Source of the DNA: Pseudescherichia sp031987975 | Lineage (GTDB): Bacteria > Pseudomonadota > Gammaproteobacteria > Enterobacterales > Enterobacteriaceae | Assembly (NCBI RefSeq): GCF_031987975.1 | Contig: NZ_DALZYX010000003.1 | Location: forward strand, 62,001-126,000 | Direction: 5' to 3' | DNA length: 64,000 nucleotides | Part shown: positions 16,185 to 25,792 of the stretch, piece by piece | Numbering within the stretch: the first letter of the stretch is position 1 | How the letters are laid out: each line of letters opens with the position of its first letter | The notes under the pieces: generated by a model | The model's database searches: none | Told to the model about the DNA's origin: nothing | Seen by the model: only the letters and a program-made list of their open reading frames with translations | Made by a program: the position numbers and the translations under genes

Positions 16185-17270
16185 TTATTGCACGCGCGCC
16201 AGTGACACCGCCTGGCCCAGCTGCCAGACCGCCATCGCATAGTGGGTGCTGGCGTTGTACCGGGTGATGGTGTAGAAGTTCGGCAGACCGTACCAGTATT
16301 CGTACCCGGTCCCGACGTCGAGGCGCAGCAGGCTTACCTGCTGATGGTTGCCCACCGGCTGCTGCGGCGTCAGGCCAGCGGCCGCCAGCTGCGAAACGCT
16401 GTATTTGGTTTTAAAGCCGTTTGCCATGCCAGGCGCCTGGCCGCTAGCCGGGATCGCTACCGGATCGCCTTTCACCCAGCCATTAGCCTTGAAGTAGTTC
16501 GCCACGCTGCCGATGGCGTCAACCGGATCCCATAGGTTAATGTGCCCGTCGCCGTTAAAATCGACTGCCAGCTTTTTATAGGATGAAGGCATAAACTGCC
16601 CGTAGCCCATCGCCCCGGCAAAGGATCCTTTCAGCTCCAGCGGATCGTCCTGCTCGTCGCGGGCCATCAGCAGGAAGGTCTCCAGTTCGCTGGAGAAGTA
16701 CTCGGCGCGACGCGGGTAGTTAAACGACAGGGTCGCCAGCGCATCCAGAATGCGCGTTTTACCCATCACGCGCCCCCAGCGGGTCTCAACGCCGATAATG
16801 CCCACGATAATCTCCGGCGGTACGCCGTAGACCTGCCAGGCGCGGTTAAGCGCGTCTTCATACTGGTTCCAGAATGCGACACCGTTCTGCACGTTGTCCG
16901 GGGTAATAAACTGCTTCTTGTAGCGCAGCCATGCGCCGTTCGGGCCAACAGGAGCGGGTCCGGTAGGTGCCTGGCGATCCATCAGGCGCAGGACGTAATC
17001 GAGACGCTTCGCCTGGGATAAAATTTCACGCAGCTGCTGGGGATCGAAACCATGCTTGCTGACCATTTTGTTGATGAACTGCTCTGCCGCCGGGTTATTG
17101 GCAAAGTCACCGCCTGACATGATGACGTCATGCTGCGGCTGAAGCAGAAAACCGCCGGACGGCGTGCCGGTGGTGGTCGCGGCAGGTGTTTCTGTCGCTG
17201 CGGGTTTACTGCTGCAGGCAGAGAGCAAAACAAGCGCGGGAAGAAGAGTGATATAACGACGCTTAAACAT
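16185..17270 (-). CDS. mltB: MltB, membrane-bound lytic murein transglycosylase B
   Basis: A 361-residue outer-membrane lipoprotein (same length as E. coli MltB) that cleaves the MurNAc-GlcNAc bond with formation of 1,6-anhydroMurNAc. The signal peptide and lipobox LLSAC lie at residues 15-19 and the lipidated Cys is followed by a Ser/Thr/Pro linker. The catalytic Glu is in IIGVETRWGR (about 160-169) and the conserved GAMGYGQFMPSSY follows near 218. Confidence 0.97.
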   Translation of the reverse strand: MFKRRYITLLPALVLLSACSSKPAATETPAATTTGTPSGGFLLQPQHDVIMSGGDFANNPAAEQFINKMVSKHGFDPQQLREILSQAKRLDYVLRLMDRQAPTGPAPVGPNGAWLRYKKQFITPDNVQNGVAFWNQYEDALNRAWQVYGVPPEIIVGIIGVETRWGRVMGKTRILDALATLSFNYPRRAEYFSSELETFLLMARDEQDDPLELKGSFAGAMGYGQFMPSSYKKLAVDFNGDGHINLWDPVDAIGSVANYFKANGWVKGDPVAIPASGQAPGMANGFKTKYSVSQLAAAGLTPQQPVGNHQQVSLLRLDVGTGYEYWYGLPNFYTITRYNASTHYAMAVWQLGQAVSLARVQ

Positions 17271-17371
17271 GGGTTGTCCCTAATACAAATTCGACCTGAA
17301 TGAATCATGGTAAATCATCTGGCTGGCCTTTCAAGCCCAGCCGCTTCGCCAGCATGGCAAGCATTAATGCT

Positions 17372-17848
17372 CTATTGTGAGCACTTACTCTCAAGCTCAG
17401 CTAAGCACGTTTTTAGCAGTGTAGACCAGTTATCCGGCGGGTTTCCTTTATCAAGCATCTTGCTGAAAACTTTATAGGCATCCGTCTTGCTGCCATAGGT
17501 CCGCAGGGTGTCGCCATCATTAAACCACGCAAGAACGATAATCTTGTTGGCAAAACTATAACGAAAAAAGAGTCGATATCTTCCTGCGCCAAATTTTGCG
17601 CGTGACCAGTCAGTATAGCTATCGCCAATACTGTCCCCTGGTCGATATGCAGGTGAGCGAGGATCGTGGGTAATATCGGAGACTGATTTCAGCATGTGCG
17701 CCAAAACCTTAGTCTCTTTTTTCTTCTGGTAATCGTCAGGAAACTTTCTCTTCAGCGCTTCTACCGAGTCTACTAATTCCTGATACTGAGTATCAAAGCA
17801 GGGGTGGGCGTATATCGTCCACCCGTTCAGATTCGCGGGAAAATCCAT
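17372..17848 (-). CDS. yhaV: YhaV, type II toxin (ribonuclease)
   Basis: A 158-residue toxin of the YhaV family (RelE-like ribosome-dependent RNase). Conserved sequence includes NGWTIYAHPCFD (8-19), DWSRAKFGAGRYRLFFRYS (about 81-99) and LRTYGSKTDAYKVFSKML (about 115-132). It starts 5 bases after the PrlF-type antitoxin stop. In E. coli prlF-yhaV is elsewhere; here it lies between mltB and norR. Confidence 0.93.
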   Translation of the reverse strand: MDFPANLNGWTIYAHPCFDTQYQELVDSVEALKRKFPDDYQKKKETKVLAHMLKSVSDITHDPRSPAYRPGDSIGDSYTDWSRAKFGAGRYRLFFRYSFANKIIVLAWFNDGDTLRTYGSKTDAYKVFSKMLDKGNPPDNWSTLLKTCLAELESKCSQ

Positions 17849-17853
17849 AATGT

Positions 17854-18189
17854 TTAGTCTTCGTCGATGATCTCATCGTCAAGATTGACGTCCATGCCAG
17901 CAACCAGTTCATAGCCACGAGACAGGTCTAGCGGCTTGATAGATTGAGGGTTATTCATCATGTCCTGTGCCAGGAAATTGAGAAATGACTGCATAACATG
18001 ATCTTCTTCCGTTTCACGATAGCGTGATATCAGTACATCCCCCGTGGAGAGTAGCTTGTAGTGGATCCTGTCCCCTCCGGTAAGGTGAAGTGCATCTCTG
18101 ATAGAGGCAGGGATCGTCGTCTGATGACGCTCAGTTAATTTTGAGTCCGCTTCGAGTGCAATATCTTCGGTTCGAACGTAAGCGAGCAT
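17854..18189 (-). CDS. prlF: PrlF, antitoxin of YhaV
   Basis: A 111-residue AbrB/SpoVT-type antitoxin, the same length as E. coli PrlF (SohA). The N-terminal swapped-hairpin DNA-binding region is recognisable as SKLTERHQTTIPASIRDAL (about 16-34). The acidic C terminus contains VAGMDVNLDDEI, nearly the E. coli end. It is expected to neutralise YhaV and to repress the operon. The 18190-18282 interval upstream holds its promoter. Confidence 0.92.
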   Translation of the reverse strand: MLAYVRTEDIALEADSKLTERHQTTIPASIRDALHLTGGDRIHYKLLSTGDVLISRYRETEEDHVMQSFLNFLAQDMMNNPQSIKPLDLSRGYELVAGMDVNLDDEIIDED

Positions 18190-18282
18190 AATGAGCAGCC
18201 TTAGTTAACTATGTACAAATTTCACCCATATTTTAGCTGGCGGCAGGGTGCAATGCAAATGCATTGTACCCTGATGTAAGGT

Positions 18283-19800
<1,518 letters not shown>

Positions 19801-19812
19801 CTTTGCCTCGCT

Positions 19813-19868
19813 GTCATTTTGACAATTCATAGTGTCATATTGACAATAATAACGATAGTCATAATGAC
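19813..19868 (+). promoter_or_regulatory. Three NorR enhancer sites
   Basis: GTCATTTTGAC (19813-19823), GTCATATTGAC (19834-19844) and GTCATAATGAC (19858-19868) each fit the NorR consensus GT-N7-AC. They are spaced 21 and 24 bases apart, as at the E. coli norR-norVW region, where all three are needed. Confidence 0.93.
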
Positions 19869-19924
19869 TACCCACCTGGAGCGAGTATATTCATATTTAT
19901 ATATATTTCAGATAGTTAAAAAGT

Positions 19925-19940
19925 TGGCATGCAGCTTGAT
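19925..19940 (+). promoter_or_regulatory. Sigma-54 promoter of norVW
   Basis: TTGGCATGCAGCTTGA fits the -24/-12 layout (TGGCA, then TTG) with the -12 dinucleotide GA instead of GC. It lies about 57 bases after the last NorR site and 50 bases before norV. Confidence 0.65.
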
Positions 19941-19989
19941 ATAAGCAAAGCATCTGATTGAAACATGCTTTATTCAAATTGAGGTTGCT

Positions 19990-21420
19990 ATGTCTATTCT
20001 GGTTAAAAATAACATTCATTGGGTTGGCCAACGTGACTGGGAAGTTCGCGATTTCCACGGAACCGAATATAAAACGCTGCGCGGCAGCAGCTACAACAGC
20101 TATCTCATTCGTGAAGGGAAGAATGTCCTGATCGATACCGTCGATCATAAATTCAGCCGCGAGTTTGTACAGAACCTGCACAGCGAAATCGATCTAAATG
20201 ACATCGACTACATCATTATCAATCATGCCGAAGAGGATCATGCCGGGGCGCTGACCGAACTGATGTCCCATATCCCAAACACGCCGATCTACTGCACTAC
20301 CAACGCTATCGACTCCATTAACGGTCACCATCACCATCCGGAGTGGAACTTCCACACCGTGAAAACCGGCGATACGCTGGATATCGGCAACGGCAAGCAG
20401 CTAATCTTTGTTGAAACCCCAATGCTGCACTGGCCCGACAGCATGATGACCTACATGACCGGCGACGCGGTACTGTTCAGCAACGACGCCTTTGGCCAGC
20501 ACTACTGCGACGAACGTTTGTTCAACGATGAAGTGGATCAGGGCGAGCTGTTTGAGCAGTGCCAGCGCTACTATGCCAACATCCTGACGCCGTTCAGCCG
20601 CCTGGTCACGCCAAAAATTACCGAAATCCTCGGTTTCAACCTGCCGGTGGATATGATTGCCACCTCTCACGGCGTGGTGTGGCGTGAAAATCCGACCCAA
20701 ATCGTTGAGCTGTATCTGAAGTGGGCGGCGGACTATCAGGAAGATCGCATCACCATCTTCTACGACACCATGTCCAACAATACCCGCATGATGGCAGACG
20801 CCATTGCCCAGGGGATCAACGAAGTCGATCCCAACGTGGCGGTGAAAATCTTCAACGTGGCGCGCAGCGATAAAAACGAGGTATTAACCAACGTCTTCCG
20901 CTCCAAAGGCGTGCTGGTGGGCACCTCCACCATGAACAACGTGATGATGCCGAAAATTGCCGGTCTGGTAGAGGAGATGACCGGCCTGCGCTTCCGCAAC
21001 AAACGCGCCAGCGCCTTTGGCTCCCACGGCTGGAGCGGCGGCGCGGTAGACCGCCTCTCTACCCGACTTCAGGATGCTGGTTTTGAGATGTCCCTGAGCC
21101 TGAAGGCGAAATGGCGTCCCGATATTGATGCGCTGGAAATTTGCCGCCAGCACGGCCGTGACATTGCACGTCAGTGGGCGCTTACTCCGTTACCTGTCGC
21201 TGCACCTGCGGCCGCAACCAGCCCCTGTGCAACCGCCGCCGATCTGGGACCGAGCATGCAGTGCAGCGTCTGCCAATGGATCTACGATCCGGCGAAAGGC
21301 GAGCCGATGCAGGACGTCGCCCCCGGTACCCCGTGGTGCGACGTGCCGGACAACTTCCTCTGCCCGGAGTGCTCGCTGGGTAAAGAGGTGTTTGATGAAC
21401 TGGCTACGGAGGTTAAATGA
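19990..21420 (+). CDS. norV: NorV, flavorubredoxin (NO reductase)
   Basis: A 476-residue cytoplasmic enzyme that reduces NO to N2O under anaerobic conditions. The order is: metallo-beta-lactamase-like diiron domain (NHAEEDHAG at about 78-86, HWP near 146), FMN-binding flavodoxin domain (YDTMSNNTRMMADAI near 258), and C-terminal rubredoxin (CSVCQWIYDPAKG near 425 and CPECSLG near 458, the four Cys ligands). Its ATGA overlaps the norW start. Confidence 0.97.
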   Translation: MSILVKNNIHWVGQRDWEVRDFHGTEYKTLRGSSYNSYLIREGKNVLIDTVDHKFSREFVQNLHSEIDLNDIDYIIINHAEEDHAGALTELMSHIPNTPIYCTTNAIDSINGHHHHPEWNFHTVKTGDTLDIGNGKQLIFVETPMLHWPDSMMTYMTGDAVLFSNDAFGQHYCDERLFNDEVDQGELFEQCQRYYANILTPFSRLVTPKITEILGFNLPVDMIATSHGVVWRENPTQIVELYLKWAADYQEDRITIFYDTMSNNTRMMADAIAQGINEVDPNVAVKIFNVARSDKNEVLTNVFRSKGVLVGTSTMNNVMMPKIAGLVEEMTGLRFRNKRASAFGSHGWSGGAVDRLSTRLQDAGFEMSLSLKAKWRPDIDALEICRQHGRDIARQWALTPLPVAAPAAATSPCATAADLGPSMQCSVCQWIYDPAKGEPMQDVAPGTPWCDVPDNFLCPECSLGKEVFDELATEVK

Positions 21421-22577
21421 ACCACGGCATCGTGATTATTGGCTCGGGCTTTGCCGCCCGTCAGCTGGTGAAGAATATCCGCAAGCTTGATGTGAACGTC
21501 CCGCTGACGCTGATTGCAGCCGACAGCATCGATGAGTACAACAAACCGGACTTAAGCCACGCGATCAGCCAGAGCCAGCGTGCAGACGACCTCACCCGCC
21601 AAACGGCGGGGGAGTTTGCCGAACAGTTTAACCTGCGGCTGTTACCCTATACCTGGGTAACCGATATTGACGCCGCCGCGCACGTGGTGAAAGCGGGCGA
21701 TCGATCCTGGCAGTACGATAAGCTGGTGCTGGCGACGGGTGCATCCGCCTTTGTACCGCCGGTTGAGGGGCGTGAGCTAATGCTTACCCTCAACAGCCAG
21801 CGGGAGTATCGCGCCTGTGAAACCGCGCTTCGCGACGCGCAGCGGGTGATGATTGTCGGCAGCGGTCTGATTGGCACCGAGCTGGCGATGGATTTCTGCC
21901 GCGCCGGAAAAGCGGTTACCCTGGTTGACCAGGCGGCCAGCATTCTGCCGATGCTGATGCCGCCCGAAGTAAGCAGTCGCTTACAGCACCGCCTGACCGA
22001 TATGGGCGTGCAGCTGCTGTTGAAATCGCAGCTTCAGCGCCTGGAAGAAACTGCTGACGGTATCCGCGTTCAGCTGGATCGCAGCCGCAGCGTTGAAGTG
22101 GATGCGGTGGTGGCCGCCACCGGCCTGCGGGCAGAGACCGCGCTGGCGCAGCGCGCCGGAGCTGCAACGCATCGCGGGGTGAAGGTTGATAGCTACCTGC
22201 AAACCACGCAGCCGGATATCTATGCCCTGGGTGACTGCGCAGAGATAAATGGCAACGTGCTGCCGTTCCTCCAGCCGATTCAGCTTAGCGCCATCTATCT
22301 GGCGAAAAACCTGCTCGGTGGCCGCGTTCCGCTGAAGCTACCTGCGATGCTGGTAAAGGTCAAAACGCCCGAACTGCCCTTGCAGCTGGCGGGCGAGTCC
22401 GGACGGCGCGATCTGCGCTGGCAGATGGAAACCAGCGCTGCGGGGATGGTCGCTCAGGGGTTTGATGAGAGCGACCAGCTCAGCGCCTTTGTGGTCAGTG
22501 AGGATTGCATGAAAGAAGCGTTTACTCTACTGAAGCAGCTCCCGCCAGCGAGTCATAGCCCCGTACCCGGTAGTTAA
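21417..22577 (+). CDS. norW: NorW, NADH:flavorubredoxin reductase
   Basis: A 386-residue FAD/NADH oxidoreductase that reduces the NorV rubredoxin domain. FAD-binding GSGFAARQLVK (8-18), NADH-binding VGSGLIGTELAMDF (about 146-159) and the second FAD motif IYALGDCAEI (about 266-275) are intact. It is slightly longer than the E. coli protein (377) at the C terminus, where it overlaps the convergent nickel-transporter gene by 56 bases. Confidence 0.96.
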   Translation: MNHGIVIIGSGFAARQLVKNIRKLDVNVPLTLIAADSIDEYNKPDLSHAISQSQRADDLTRQTAGEFAEQFNLRLLPYTWVTDIDAAAHVVKAGDRSWQYDKLVLATGASAFVPPVEGRELMLTLNSQREYRACETALRDAQRVMIVGSGLIGTELAMDFCRAGKAVTLVDQAASILPMLMPPEVSSRLQHRLTDMGVQLLLKSQLQRLEETADGIRVQLDRSRSVEVDAVVAATGLRAETALAQRAGAATHRGVKVDSYLQTTQPDIYALGDCAEINGNVLPFLQPIQLSAIYLAKNLLGGRVPLKLPAMLVKVKTPELPLQLAGESGRRDLRWQMETSAAGMVAQGFDESDQLSAFVVSEDCMKEAFTLLKQLPPASHSPVPGS

Positions 22578-23550
22578 CGATCGAGGCTAGCCAGCAAAGA
22601 ATAAAGATCGCCACCACGATAAAACCGGCGTCGCCGAGGTTGTCGTTCAGGGTGGCGATGGCGTCCCACACGCCGCCGCTGAGCGCGAACTTATCCACCA
22701 GCAGCCCCAGCGCCTCCAGCCCGCCGATAAACAGCGCCACCACCACTGACGTACCGGTGATGGTCATGTTGTAGTAGAGCTTGCGCTGGGGTTTAGCAAA
22801 GGCCCAGCCGTAGGCATTGACCATCAGCAGGTTATCCAGCGAATCCACCAGCGCCATGCCGCTGGCAAACAGCGCCGGGAAGACCATAATCGACCAGATA
22901 GAGATGCCGTTAGAGGCGCTGGCGGCGGAGATCCCCAGCACGCCAATCTCCGTTGCGGTATCGAAGCCGAGACCAAAGAGAAAGCCCACCAGATACATGT
23001 GCCAGCTCCGGCCTACCAGACGAAATGCAGCGCTAAACAGCCAGTGCATCACCCCACCCGGCGTGGTGCTTTCTGCATCCACCGGTTTACCCTGCTTCAG
23101 GGCCTGAAAGCTGCGCCATACGCCGCGCAAAATCACCAGATTCACCAGCGCCATCGCCAGTAAAAAGATGGCCGACACCGCCGTGCCAATCATGCTGCCG
23201 GTCTCGTGAAACCACGCCATCCGATTCTGAAACGCTGCCGCCGTGGCGGCAATGGCCACCGAGGCCAGCACGACGATACTGGAATGGCCTAGCGAGAACC
23301 AGGCCCCAACGCCAAACGGACGTTTGCCCTGCTGCATCATTTTACGCGTCACGTTATCGATGGCGGCGATGTGATCTGCATCGACCGCGTGGCGCAGGCC
23401 GTAGCCCCAGGCCAGCAGGCTGGCGGCCATTAGCGCCGGACTGCTGGCAAAAGCGTGCCACGCCCAGCCCCAGGCCAACAGGTTAGCCATCACCAGCCCC
23501 AGCATCAGCAGCGCCGCACGCGGCTCGCTGCGTAAAACTCGCATCAACAT
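22522..23550 (-). CDS. NiCoT-family nickel/cobalt transporter (HoxN/NixA type)
   Basis: A 342-residue inner-membrane permease with about eight transmembrane segments. The signature RHAVDADHIAAIDNVTR (about residues 53-69, helix II) and LGFDTATEIGVL (about 190-201) identify a high-affinity Ni2+/Co2+ permease. It follows hypF on the same strand with 15 bases between, so it is probably in the hydN-fdhF-hypF operon and feeds nickel to hydrogenase maturation. E. coli has no such gene here and uses NikABCDE instead. Specificity for Ni over Co is inferred from context. Confidence 0.92.
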   Translation of the reverse strand: MLMRVLRSEPRAALLMLGLVMANLLAWGWAWHAFASSPALMAASLLAWGYGLRHAVDADHIAAIDNVTRKMMQQGKRPFGVGAWFSLGHSSIVVLASVAIAATAAAFQNRMAWFHETGSMIGTAVSAIFLLAMALVNLVILRGVWRSFQALKQGKPVDAESTTPGGVMHWLFSAAFRLVGRSWHMYLVGFLFGLGFDTATEIGVLGISAASASNGISIWSIMVFPALFASGMALVDSLDNLLMVNAYGWAFAKPQRKLYYNMTITGTSVVVALFIGGLEALGLLVDKFALSGGVWDAIATLNDNLGDAGFIVVAIFILCWLASIVNYRVRGYDSLAGAASVE

Positions 23551-23565
23551 TATCAGATTCCTTAT

Positions 23566-25788
23566 TTATAAAAGTCTGGCGGCGGCGATGGCCGCCTGCC
23601 CAAAGGCAATGGCTCCGTCTCCCGCAGGCAGCCTGCGGGGAAACAGCAGCGTAAAATCGTGCAGATAGACGTTCAGGCGGGCGCGCAGGAGTCGGTTATG
23701 GATCACCCCGCCGCTAAAGCAGAGCGTACGGATCCCGTGCGCATCAGCATGCTGCCGCATCAGCTCAGCCAGGCCCTGGGCCAGCGCGTCATGAAAAGCC
23801 CACGCCCGCGCCTGCGGTTCCGCCTGCCAGCCCAGCAATTGCTGCCAGAAGCGCGCCAGATCCAGCCTGCCCTCATGCAGTGGCAGAGTGAGTGGATGCG
23901 CTACGTCAGGGCAGCATTCAGCCAGCGCCTCCAGTCGACAGGCCGCCTCCCCCTCATAGCTCAGGATCGCCGGGGCGCACCCCAGCGCGCAGGCCACGGC
24001 GTCAAACAGCCGTCCGCAGGAGGAGGCCAGCGGCGCATTGATACCGCGCACAATGGCCCGCGCCAGCGGCTGCCAGTTCTGTGTCTGCACCGGCTGGGTT
24101 TCCGGGTAGCGCTGCCACTCGGGGACAAACGCCAGGCAGTGAGCCAGCAGGTTCCGCCAGGGCTGCTGCGCGGCCAGATCGCCACCGGGGAGCGCCACGG
24201 CGGGCAACCCGCCCAGATGCTTACACTCGCGGTAGTTCACCCGCAGGCACTCCCCGCCCCATAGCGCGCCATCGGTCCCCATGCCGATGCCGTCCAGCGT
24301 CAGGGCGATAACGTCCCCGCCCGTCAGCGGCCAGCCGTGTTCGGCCAGGCAGGCCGCCGCATGGGCGTGATGATGCAGCACCCGCATGACCGGCAGCCCG
24401 CTCTCGGTTGCCCACTGGCTGGATCGATACCCCGGATGGGCATCGCAGACAATCTGGCGAGGAGAGAAGTTATAGATGGACTGCATCAGATCCAGCGCCT
24501 GTCGCCACTGCGCCTCGACGCCCTCGTCGCCAAGATCGCCGAAGTGCTGGCTCATCACCGCCTGCCCGCCGCGCACCACACAGAAGGTGTTTTTCATGTC
24601 CGCCCCCATGCAGAGCAGCGACGGCACATCGCTAAAGCCCGGCGGCAGCGGCAGCGCGTCCGGCACAAACCCACGCGAGCGCCGGAGCATCTCCCCGTCG
24701 GCTCGTACTACCGAGTCGTCCATCCGCTGGACGATATCGCGGTTATGCAGCAGGAAACCGTCAGCGATGGCAGCGAGATCCCGCTGCGCCTCGTCGTTGC
24801 TTAACGCCGGTGGCTTACCGCTGAGATTGCCGGAAGTCATCACCAGCGGGCGGTTGAGGCTCTGCATCAGCAGATGCTGGAGAGGATTGGCGGGCAGCAT
24901 GACGCCCATCTCGTTGAGTCCCGGCGCAATGGCCGCGTCCAACTCGGGCAGCAGAGTTTTATCCACCAGCACCACCGGCGCGGCCGGGGTCTCCAGCGCC
25001 GCGCGAGCCGACTCAGGGAGGTTCTGCGCATCGGCGATCATCACCGCCAGCGGCTTCGCCGGACGCCGCTTACGCAGGCGCAGACGCGCAACCGCCTGCG
25101 GGTTAAGCGCGTCGCAGGCGAGATGAAAGCCGCCGAGACCCTTCACCGCCACGATGCCGCCTGCATCCAGCCGCGCCACCGCCGCCCTTAACGCCGCCTC
25201 CCCCGTCAGGGTTTCCCCCGCCGCGTGCCACGTCAGCTGCGGGCCGCAATCCGGGCAGGCCACCGGCTGGGCATGAAAGCGGCGATCCGCCGGGTTGCGA
25301 TACTCCGCCTCGCAGGCCGGACAGAGCGGAAAAGCCGCCATCGCGGTCTGCGGGCGGTCATAGGGCATAGCGCGGATAATAGTCACCCGCGGCCCGCAGT
25401 GGGTGCAGTTGACGAAGGGGTAGCGATAGCGGCGATCCGTGGGATCGTTCATCTCCGCCAGGCAGGCCGGACAGGTAGCCGCATCCGGCACGATCTGGGT
25501 ATCCATTCCGCCCCCCGCGCTGGGCAGAATAGTGAACGCCACAGGACGCTGCGGCCAGTGAAACGGCACGGCGTCGGCCTGATCGATGCGCGCCAGCGGC
25601 GGGCAGGCTTGCCGCATCTGCGCCATAAACCCGGACTCCTCTCCCCAGAGCCGCACCACCACGCCCTGCCCGTCGTTGCAGACGTCGCCGGTACGCTGGA
25701 GCTGCTGCGCCAGCTGCCAGACAAAGGGGCGGAAGCCCACCCCCTGAACTTTGCCCCGCACGCGGATAAGGACGCCGCTCTCGCTCAT
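23566..25788 (-). CDS. hypF: HypF, carbamoyltransferase of hydrogenase maturation
   Basis: A 740-residue protein that makes the CN ligands of the NiFe site by transferring carbamoyl from carbamoyl phosphate to the HypE C-terminal Cys. N-terminal acylphosphatase domain (RGKVQGVGFRPFVWQLA, 10-26), two zinc-finger segments (CPACLAEM and CTHCGPR; CPACEAEY and CPDCGPQ, about 107-185), YrdC-like domain (about 200-375), and a Kae1-like C-terminal domain with HHHAHAAACLAEHG near 472. It starts 4 bases after the fdhF stop. Confidence 0.97.
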   Translation of the reverse strand: MSESGVLIRVRGKVQGVGFRPFVWQLAQQLQRTGDVCNDGQGVVVRLWGEESGFMAQMRQACPPLARIDQADAVPFHWPQRPVAFTILPSAGGGMDTQIVPDAATCPACLAEMNDPTDRRYRYPFVNCTHCGPRVTIIRAMPYDRPQTAMAAFPLCPACEAEYRNPADRRFHAQPVACPDCGPQLTWHAAGETLTGEAALRAAVARLDAGGIVAVKGLGGFHLACDALNPQAVARLRLRKRRPAKPLAVMIADAQNLPESARAALETPAAPVVLVDKTLLPELDAAIAPGLNEMGVMLPANPLQHLLMQSLNRPLVMTSGNLSGKPPALSNDEAQRDLAAIADGFLLHNRDIVQRMDDSVVRADGEMLRRSRGFVPDALPLPPGFSDVPSLLCMGADMKNTFCVVRGGQAVMSQHFGDLGDEGVEAQWRQALDLMQSIYNFSPRQIVCDAHPGYRSSQWATESGLPVMRVLHHHAHAAACLAEHGWPLTGGDVIALTLDGIGMGTDGALWGGECLRVNYRECKHLGGLPAVALPGGDLAAQQPWRNLLAHCLAFVPEWQRYPETQPVQTQNWQPLARAIVRGINAPLASSCGRLFDAVACALGCAPAILSYEGEAACRLEALAECCPDVAHPLTLPLHEGRLDLARFWQQLLGWQAEPQARAWAFHDALAQGLAELMRQHADAHGIRTLCFSGGVIHNRLLRARLNVYLHDFTLLFPRRLPAGDGAIAFGQAAIAAARLL

Positions 25789-25792
25789 TTCC

